A stretch of DNA of 64,000 nucleotides from Pseudocercospora fijiensis CIRAD86 (taxonomy: Eukaryota > Ascomycota > Dothideomycetes > Mycosphaerellales > Mycosphaerellaceae), in contig NW_006921532.1 in assembly GCF_000340215.1 (NCBI RefSeq), forward strand, positions 6,170,681 through 6,234,680, read 5' to 3'. A program made the translations under genes and the position numbers. Below, piece by piece: positions 57,639 through 64,000 of the stretch (positions within the stretch are counted from its first letter, which is position 1; the number at the start of each line of letters is the position of its first letter). The notes below the pieces were generated by a model. It saw only the letters and a list, made by a program, of their open reading frames with translations, had not been told where the DNA came from and searched no databases.

Positions 57639-59939
57639 TCAGGCGATAGAACCAGCGTCAAGCTCGTCTTCGCCTGGTGTGTGTACCTCCTTCGCGGCCG
57701 TCTCGGTCTCTGATCCAGGTTTCAAGTCGACTGGAGGCTCAGCCTTCACAGCTTCAAATGCTTTACTTTCGCGTTCCGCCACCTTTGATGCATCCCCCGG
57801 CATTGGCGCAGCAGAGGTGTCTGCCTTCCTCGTCTTCTCAAGAAGAATTTGGCTTGCTCCACTCGCCGCCCTGGAATGTGCTACGACTTTGACGGCATCC
57901 TCAGGCATAGGCGCTGCTGAGGCCACTGAGGTCTTTCTGCTCTTCTCAAAAGACATTTGGCTGGCCATACTTGTTGCTCGCGAGTGCGCAATAATGCTTG
58001 CGGCATCATCAGGCATTGGCTCGGCGCTCGCATCTTCCACAACACCGACTGTACTCTTGCGGTTCTTGGTCAATTCCACGACTCTCGGTCTGAGAGGTTG
58101 TGCGGCAGCCTTGCTACTCGCAGCACGTTGGACTCTGGTCCGAGCTCGGGAGACGCTCACTTGTCTTGCCACCGAAACTTGGACAATCTGTCGTTCAAGA
58201 TCTTCGGGAGATTTGACGCGGGGGTAAGGCTCTGTCCTGGCTGATCGATGAGATGATAGGTCGTCCGAAGTAGCAGCTGTTGTTTTGGAAGTCATCATGT
58301 CACACGATGGTCCGCTGTCTTCTATCACACGTCTGATGGAAGACGTATCTGTGCACGTGGTAAATGTTGTGGGCGTAGGCGGCAGTGAAGGCTCGCTGAA
58401 CATTGATTGGCGAGAAGAATCTGGAGAGCTGTCGACCTGTGCCTCCTTCTGTCGCATGAACGCTGCGGCGATAGGAGACACCGCTCCAGGTGGTGCCGTC
58501 TTACTTCTCTGGATCAGTCGCGGCCGGTGGATTGCAGTCTCGGGCTCTTCTGTAATCTTTTTGCCATCGACCCTGATGCTTAGCGACCTAGTCAGATGAG
58601 GCGAAGTGAGAGCGCGCTTGACTCCACTGCCATTCGTGTTGACTTGCAAACCACCATCGGCATCGGGTTCGCCATTTCTTCGCTTCTGTGACTTCGTTCT
58701 ATGTATCTTGCTCTGCCTGCGCTCCAATAACGATGGCTTCGAGTCACCGTTGAGCAGCTTCTCGAACATGACAGAATACCTAGGAAATTCAGGTGCTGGC
58801 AAGTCTAAGTCTAATCTGGGTGTCCTTGGTACGGCCATACCCTCGTTGCCGTGGTCTGACGTGGGCGATTCATGCCGCCCATCACGACCACTGAAGATGT
58901 CCTCTGAGGCTCGCCAAGGATTTGGAGACTTTGCGCCATCGCGCTTGACGGGCGATCGTAACCGTTTTGATTTCACAGCTGGCATGAATGAGGTCCTATT
59001 CTCGTTGCGCTCGTCAAGTCGAGACTGACTCCGGTGACAGGATGGTGCTCGCGAATGAGAGAACATGCCGGGATCAGGACTAGGTGCCCTCAAGCATGAC
59101 AGTGGAGTGCCAGGCGTGCAGGGTCTATCCGGTTCGGGCGAGTGGCATTGGATACCAGCAGTCTTCGGCTGAGCTGGCATCTGGACCTTGTAGAATGAGT
59201 CGTCCGTGTTGCGCTTCGATGATTTGCGGAACATGCTGCTGAACGCTTTCCAACTCGACTTCTTCTTTCGGGTTTCAGGGCTCTCTTGCTTCAGCTCAGT
59301 AGCAGGCGGGACCGCTGGTGGCACTCGGCTGGGAGGCTCCCGGTTGGGCATTCTGTTTGAGATGTGATCTGATGTATACGATCGTCCCCAACTTGGAGGC
59401 GCATTCGACGGCGAGCCGATAGCACGGCCAATGTGTGGCGATTCTTGGTTTATGAGGGGCGGGGACAATTGCTGATATGTAGCGCTTCGTGGCGCCATGC
59501 CGGGAAATCGTGCGCCATCCTGGAGTGTCGCACTTGGAGGCGGCATACGCGGCGACGGTGTTGGAAATCTAAATGTGTCGAGGCCGGCCGTGTATTCTAT
59601 CGTCCGACCAACCTTTTGCAGGTCTTCTCCACATTTCGGGGGCTGAGTGACTTCCTTCACATCCTTCGCTACAATATCTGCCCTTTTTCTTGACGCGCTG
59701 CGTTTGCGCTTGTCAACACCGGCTGACTTTGGTCGGCCCGCCATACTTTTCCGGTGTTCTTGAACTGCTTCGTCAATGTTGTCGAAAATGTCACGCTTCG
59801 CCACGCCAGATGTTGTCGAAGTCGTTAGGCCGCTTCGATGGTGCTGCATGCGACCTTTCACAGTAGCATTCTTTTTCAAACGATTGGAGGTGGAGCGCTG
59901 GAGGAAGGGCAGTCTGGGGGAAATATCCGAAATCATCAT
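57639..59939 (-). CDS. Large low-complexity (Ser/Pro/Arg-rich) protein, intact
   Basis: A single 766-codon frame without RIP stops. ATG at 59939 is the first of the frame; the next codon is also ATG. The protein is mostly disordered, rich in Ser, Pro, Arg and Lys, with many S/T-P sites (for example RTPRLDLDLPAPEFPRYSVM, residues near 380), which suggests regulation by phosphorylation. A short ordered-looking piece, PRYSVMFEKLLN, and a RSKTAPPG motif are of the kind seen in uncharacterised conserved fungal proteins. Near the C-terminus an imperfect repeat of about 35 residues, containing A-x-PMP(D/E/G)DA and AHSRA(T/A)S, occurs three times. No signal peptide or membrane segment. No domain is recognised; cell-cortex or signalling scaffold roles are only guesses. 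Codon use is normal, unlike the surrounding repeats. Confidence 0.88.
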   Translation of the reverse strand: MMISDISPRLPFLQRSTSNRLKKNATVKGRMQHHRSGLTTSTTSGVAKRDIFDNIDEAVQEHRKSMAGRPKSAGVDKRKRSASRKRADIVAKDVKEVTQPPKCGEDLQKVGRTIEYTAGLDTFRFPTPSPRMPPPSATLQDGARFPGMAPRSATYQQLSPPLINQESPHIGRAIGSPSNAPPSWGRSYTSDHISNRMPNREPPSRVPPAVPPATELKQESPETRKKKSSWKAFSSMFRKSSKRNTDDSFYKVQMPAQPKTAGIQCHSPEPDRPCTPGTPLSCLRAPSPDPGMFSHSRAPSCHRSQSRLDERNENRTSFMPAVKSKRLRSPVKRDGAKSPNPWRASEDIFSGRDGRHESPTSDHGNEGMAVPRTPRLDLDLPAPEFPRYSVMFEKLLNGDSKPSLLERRQSKIHRTKSQKRRNGEPDADGGLQVNTNGSGVKRALTSPHLTRSLSIRVDGKKITEEPETAIHRPRLIQRSKTAPPGAVSPIAAAFMRQKEAQVDSSPDSSRQSMFSEPSLPPTPTTFTTCTDTSSIRRVIEDSGPSCDMMTSKTTAATSDDLSSHRSARTEPYPRVKSPEDLERQIVQVSVARQVSVSRARTRVQRAASSKAAAQPLRPRVVELTKNRKSTVGVVEDASAEPMPDDAASIIAHSRATSMASQMSFEKSRKTSVASAAPMPEDAVKVVAHSRAASGASQILLEKTRKADTSAAPMPGDASKVAERESKAFEAVKAEPPVDLKPGSETETAAKEVHTPGEDELDAGSIA

Positions 59940-60604
59940 GAAACAAGTATCGTTCGCGACGTCCAGCGTGCAGGGTGGGCACGCGATTCAAGGTTGCACG
60001 AGAGTTGGCATAGGCCTGTCGCAGTGGTTGGATGGGGCCTTCGCTCCAGGGTCTGTGTCGTTTCGTCGTCGCGGCAGCATTCGTTTGGCAGGCCAACAAA
60101 CATATGAGAGTCGATGTGCAGCAACGAAATGACTCTTTCCGAGAGCGAGGCGGTGGTGATGTGATGTTTCTGCCGTGAAGAAAAGCGGTGGCATGACGAG
60201 AAAGAAAGAGCGTGGCACGGCACGAGCGTCGAGGTGAGACGAAACGCGGCGGAGAGGTTGGGTTGGTTGCGAAGCAGAGAGACCAGGCCCACGAGTGGGC
60301 GACAACGAGTGCATTGGAAATGAATCCAGTTGGTTTGAGATTGTGCGCGTGCGAGTCTGGCGAATGGAGGGAGAGCGTGTTTCATGTAGACAGTATCCTG
60401 CGCCGCTTGCCGAACCACCCTAGAATAGCCGCCGGCCAAGAGTCACGTGCCAGCGGCAACGACATCTTCCGCGAGCACGTCTACACGAAGGCTGGATTTT
60501 AACCATGTACATAACCTGCATACTGTCTCGCGACTTGATGCTTCAGAAGTCTGGCGAGATTACGATAGCAGACGGCTCATCCATCATGTCACAATCGCCT
60601 TGTC
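59940..60604. promoter_or_regulatory. Intergenic region between the two intact genes
   Basis: About 0.66 kb between the start of the low-complexity gene and the stop of the F-box gene, both on the minus strand. It should hold the 3' end of the F-box gene and the promoter of the other. A CT-rich stretch (minus strand) lies near 60180-60260, common in fungal promoters. Open frames here on both strands look like chance products of GC-rich DNA. Confidence 0.5.
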
Positions 60605-62246
60605 TCACCAGTCTCTTTCGCCTGGCGGACGTGGATCGCTTTCCGTCTCGACCAGTCCCGAGTTACCATCGCGATGCATACCGAAATGTTCACTGCTGGA
60701 CATGAGCTTGCCGTTTCGGTCTATGAGGTGCGTTTCGACGCCCTGCGCCAAAATCCGATTCACCGCTTCGGCATCCCAATCATCCTCATTGATGGCCTCC
60801 AAGTCCTCCACTCTTTTGCCTTCATCTCTCCATTGTCTCGAGAGATGGTACAGACAGACTTCCTTCAAATTGCGAAACCCATCGTTCTCTACCACATCCG
60901 CAACAGCTCGGAGGATTCGCCCTTTCTCGGCCGGCGCGTCTACGCCGATAGCTGACGTGAACAGCAATTGCAGTCTCTCCAATGAAGAAGGCAGTATCTG
61001 GGCGAGCCGACTGTCACTTTCGGATGCCACAGTGGGCGGCATCAGTGCGCATGTTTTGACCTGCTCAAGCACTTTTAGTCGGGGGAACAGCTCGGAGAAC
61101 TTTCCGATGCTCTGAGGAGGGTAGCTATTGGTGCGCATCGACACTGACAGCTCTTCCAGGTACTCGCCCTGTCGTTTCTGAAGAACGCGGAAGATCTCTG
61201 CATCGTTGTCACCGCCAATACTTGAAGCCGCAGACAGGAATTTTCTTAGTCTGACAGGTGCCATCAAGAACTTTACCATGGCTTGAAGTGTAATACTGCA
61301 GCAGGAAAAGGCCAATTCCTCCACGCTAGAGCTCCTTGGTGGCAGGTCGAATTCACCATTGGCATCGTCCGTGTAGCCGAGTAGATTCAAATTGAGCACT
61401 TTTATGTTTGGCAATCTGAACAGCGGCGCTATCTCCGATGGAGTAGCATAGTATGCGTCATGAGGATGCCTTAGTGTTGATGATGTACACACGGACACCA
61501 TGCGCAAGGATTGGAAGCCCGGTGGCCAAGCGAGTTTGGAGCTGACATTCAGCTTGTGGACTGCATCGATGGCCTCGCAAAGGAACTTCAGCGGGTGGTC
61601 GTCATGAAAGTCGTCTCCTTGCCAGGAGTCATATCTATTGCAGATGAGTGAGATGCACCATCGAAGAGAGGGACAACACCACTTGCGCCATGAAATTGAG
61701 ACGATCAACTCGCGGCAGCAGAGCAAACAGCATGCCTTTGAGTGGCTCGTCCCACCCCTCCCTGATTTTCTCCATCCAGAACTCCACGCGTTCATCGTCC
61801 AAGTTCAAGGTGTTGCACAAGGTGGTCCGGAAAGCTTCGTACTGCTCCGGTGAGAAGAATGCTTCGGACATGTCTGGGTAGCTCAAGTCCTCGTCCAGCC
61901 AGTCTGCGTCTTCAAGCTCCCTCTCCTCTGCCCATTCCCTGTGGAACCAAGATCTGTACTTTGCCCAGCCAGGCCTAAGCCCCCATGACTCGAATGCGCG
62001 AAGATGCCATAGAGGTTCGGGGGTTTCCAATGCCAGGGCAAGAAGCTTTGGCACATGGAGAGGCAGCCTGTCGTGCTGAACAGTGTACTCACGAGCAAAG
62101 CCTTGGTGTTGACGAAGACGACTGTCCGAGACACGTCGTAGTTCCTTGCAAGTGAGTGCGAAGTCAAGGAGACTCTCGGTCGGCACCAATTCAGAGATGG
62201 TTGCGACCAGCTCCTCTGGCAGGAGCAGCAGTGGCGAACTGGTCAT
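60605..62246 (-). CDS. F-box protein, one likely short intron or a frameshift
   Basis: The frame from ATG at 62246 begins with an F-box: LPEELVATISELVPTESLLD at residues 8-27, then FALTCKELRRVSD. F-box proteins bring substrates to SCF ubiquitin ligases through Skp1. The rest is a leucine-rich helical part (for example SSSVEELAFSCCSITL, LFPRLKVLEQV), as in many fungal F-box/LRR-like proteins. The first frame ends with TAG at 61635-61637; the remainder (DSWQGDDFHDDHPLKFLC onward) lies in another frame and ends at 60605. A 43-base intron at 61635-61677 with a CAATAG acceptor and a weak donor (GTTGTC) would join them and give about 532 residues. A one-base indel is the alternative. No RIP stops. 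Target unknown. Confidence 0.82.
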
Positions 62247-62454
62247 GACGATGGCGGAACTGCAGACCAGAAGTCGAGATGAGTGGAATGACAGGACCTA
62301 CCTCTTCTCTCTTATACGAGCAACGAGGCATCGCCACACTTCAAGGCGCGAAATAGAGTTGCAGGCAGCCATCTCAGCCTAGAGAGAAGTGGGTCACTGC
62401 TGGCGCCAAGACGTTGCTTGGGAGTCTCCATTCATTACTAGTGTTTATGTGGCT
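62247..62454. promoter_or_regulatory. Upstream region of the F-box gene
   Basis: Ordinary composition; the last single-copy DNA before the repeat border. Short, about 0.2 kb, so part of the promoter may lie in the repeat. Confidence 0.45.
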
Positions 62455-62517
62455 CGAAGAGCTACAAGTGAAGGACGAAGTGCTATAAGTGAAGGCCGAA
62501 GAGCTATAAGTAAAGGC
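62455..62517. repeat. Three 21-bp direct repeats at the single-copy/repeat border
   Basis: CGAAGAGCTACAAGTGAAGGA at 62455, then similar units at 62476 and 62497. They stand exactly where normal DNA gives way to RIP-affected DNA. Confidence 0.85.
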
Positions 62518-64000
62518 TGAGGCGACGAGCGGGGTAGGGTAAGCTAGATTCTAGAAGATTCTACGGCGGCTATAGCCGTACCGCGCTAGGTAATAAGGCG
62601 GAAATCGTTATAAATCGCGCTTTATAAATCGCGCGCCTTTCTAATAACAACTTCTTCTACTTACTACTACTTACTACTACTACTACTACTACGACTTGTT
62701 ACTACTTCCTTTCTATCTTTACTAAGCTAGATACTATACCTATCCCCTATACTAGCCCTATAGAAACCCTAAGTAAGATCTCGAGCGCTACTAGTAAGTT
62801 TAATATTGTCGCTAAATCTTTATAACCGCGTCGCTAATAGTATTAGTCGCTTAAGTATTTAAGGGTAAGGAAGTTATCGATCTCGCTAGTACGTCGTCTA
62901 ATAAGTCTCTACCTCGCTTTACGAAGCGAGTTCTATCTAAGAAGACCGGCTCTAAGAGGGTCGCGACTCTAGTAAGTCTCGTTTATAAATACTATTACTA
63001 GATATACTAACTCTTAAAGCTCGTCGTAGGCGAAGTCTTCGTATATTTCGTTAGTAGCGTAGTACGCTATCTTACCTTTTACTATACCGTTATCCTCTAA
63101 AAGGGCGCTAAGACTATCGAGTACTAGTAGCCGCTAGGTACCTCTACTATTAACGTATAGTCGTACGCTACCCTCCTAGGATCCGATTTTATCTAGGACT
63201 TTAGGGCTAGCTCTCCTTTCGTCTAGATAGAACCTAGGAATCGATTTGCTATAGGAATCTATATCGCCGCTATTCGGAAGAACGCGATAATCTAAGAATA
63301 GTATACTAATTAAGAAGTTAAAAGTTAGAAAAGGCGAGAGGAAATAAGATAAGATATACTATCTACGCTATAGGGCGCGGACCGATATATATACTCTATA
63401 GAGGTTAGTTAGCTCTTTATAAAAAATAAAATCTATAAAGTAACTTATAATCTTCTCCTTCCTATTTTTATCTCGTCTACCTATATAATAGATATATACT
63501 AGGCCTATAATATCGGTTAGCGAAGCTAGTAATATTTAATCTCGCGTTTCTTAGTACGTTACCGCCGTTATTACTAATATTAGCTAGTAACCGGCCCTAT
63601 ACCTATAGGGCAGTTTTAAGCCTATATAAGAGGCCTCCTTCTATATTGTAGATAGAGTATTAACCTCGTATAGTACATTGTTTATATTATACTTCTATAA
63701 TGCCTATATTGTAGGGCTCTAGTTATTAGCCTAAGCGACAGTCTCGTTATCCTATCTTGCTAAATATAGCTGCCTATATTGCTATAGGTTATGTTACCCT
63801 TAGTAGCCTATACTATTGCTATAAGTAGTAGTAGTAGTGTTAGTTTCCGTCCTTTATTAGAGCCGAAGGTAGGGCTATCTCTTTATATCTAACAGGTTCG
63901 GGTATATTGAAGGTAGTCTCTAGGTACGAATAGCTATAACCGAAGCGAGGGCACGATAAGAGCCTACGATACGGACGATACTAAAGTATCTTAAGGGGCC
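62518..64000 (+). pseudogene. RIP-affected repeat with an unrecognised coding remnant, runs off the window
   Basis: TpA-rich DNA with a (CTA)n run at about 62665-62692. From about 62840 to 63310 a plus-strand frame with TAG/TAA stops is readable (for example SLPRFTKRVLSKKTGSKRVA, then KVIDL-like and AIGIYIAAIRKNAII segments). The remainder to 64000 is similar but more broken. I recognise no family and see no terminal repeats. Confidence 0.4.

Noticed and set aside
57625..59028. Plus-strand frames of 95-200 codons opposite the low-complexity gene
   Set aside because: They mirror the Ser/Arg-rich frame on the other strand; no independent coding signal.
59776..60502. Several overlapping frames of 86-167 codons between the intact genes
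   Set aside because: They overlap each other on both strands in GC-rich promoter DNA and have no domain.
60447..61115. 222-codon plus-strand frame
   Set aside because: Antisense to the F-box gene; the minus strand gives the recognisable leucine-rich protein.
1..64000. tRNA, rRNA or other structural RNA genes
   Set aside because: No cloverleaf-like or rRNA-like sequence was noticed; a covariance search was not possible.

Overview
The window looks like a repeat-rich stretch of a filamentous ascomycete nuclear genome (Pezizomycotina; a Dothideomycete is my guess from the style of the intact genes). Two compartments are obvious by eye. About 57 of the 64 kb is repeat DNA scarred by repeat-induced point mutation (RIP): TpA is everywhere, CpA and TpG are scarce, CpG survives, and coding frames are broken almost only by TAG and TAA at positions where Trp or Gln is expected. 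About 5.5 kb (roughly 56.9-62.45 kb) is ordinary single-copy DNA with two intact genes, both on the minus strand: a large low-complexity protein and an F-box protein.

Left part (1-24 kb). A divergent pair of RIP-ruined large genes occupies 1-14.2 kb: an unrecognised gene on the minus strand and an SNF2-like helicase/ATPase on the plus strand. The minus gene is split by a LINE (542-5438) with a 17-bp target duplication; removing the LINE closes the reading frame. From 14.2 to 19.4 kb there are tandem repeats, a 100-base assembly gap with an exact inverted copy of helicase DNA beside it, a 97-bp-arm hairpin, a 136-bp tandem array and unrecognised coding remnants. A Plavaka-type (CACTA-like) transposase remnant fills about 19.5-23.8 kb.

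Middle part (24-56 kb). This is a four-level nest. A Ty1/copia element (24.1-27.5 and 54.5-56.0 kb) is split inside its reverse transcriptase by a ~10-kb hAT-like element (copy A, ends 27485 and 54526). A is split by a second ~10-kb copy in opposite orientation (copy B, 36205-53260). B is split by a chromodomain Ty3/gypsy element (45391-52533). Every level has its expected target duplication (8, 8 and 5 bp) and terminal repeats. The copia and A frames rejoin when the inserts are taken out.

The most notable content is inside the hAT-like element. Besides its transposase, each copy carries two different histone H3-fold genes and a lysine/arginine-rich protein gene. One H3-like gene is centromere-H3-like, with its start codon kept in copy B. 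The other has a basic H3-like tail and two introns. Several introns hold a GCCGGC-cored minisatellite that is also scattered between the genes. I know of no described hAT element carrying histone H3 genes, though I could not search.

Right part (56-64 kb). After the copia 3' end (an 18-base C run) and 0.9 kb of AT-rich DNA come the two intact genes. At 62455 a 21-bp triple repeat marks the return to RIP-affected repeat DNA, which runs to the window end.
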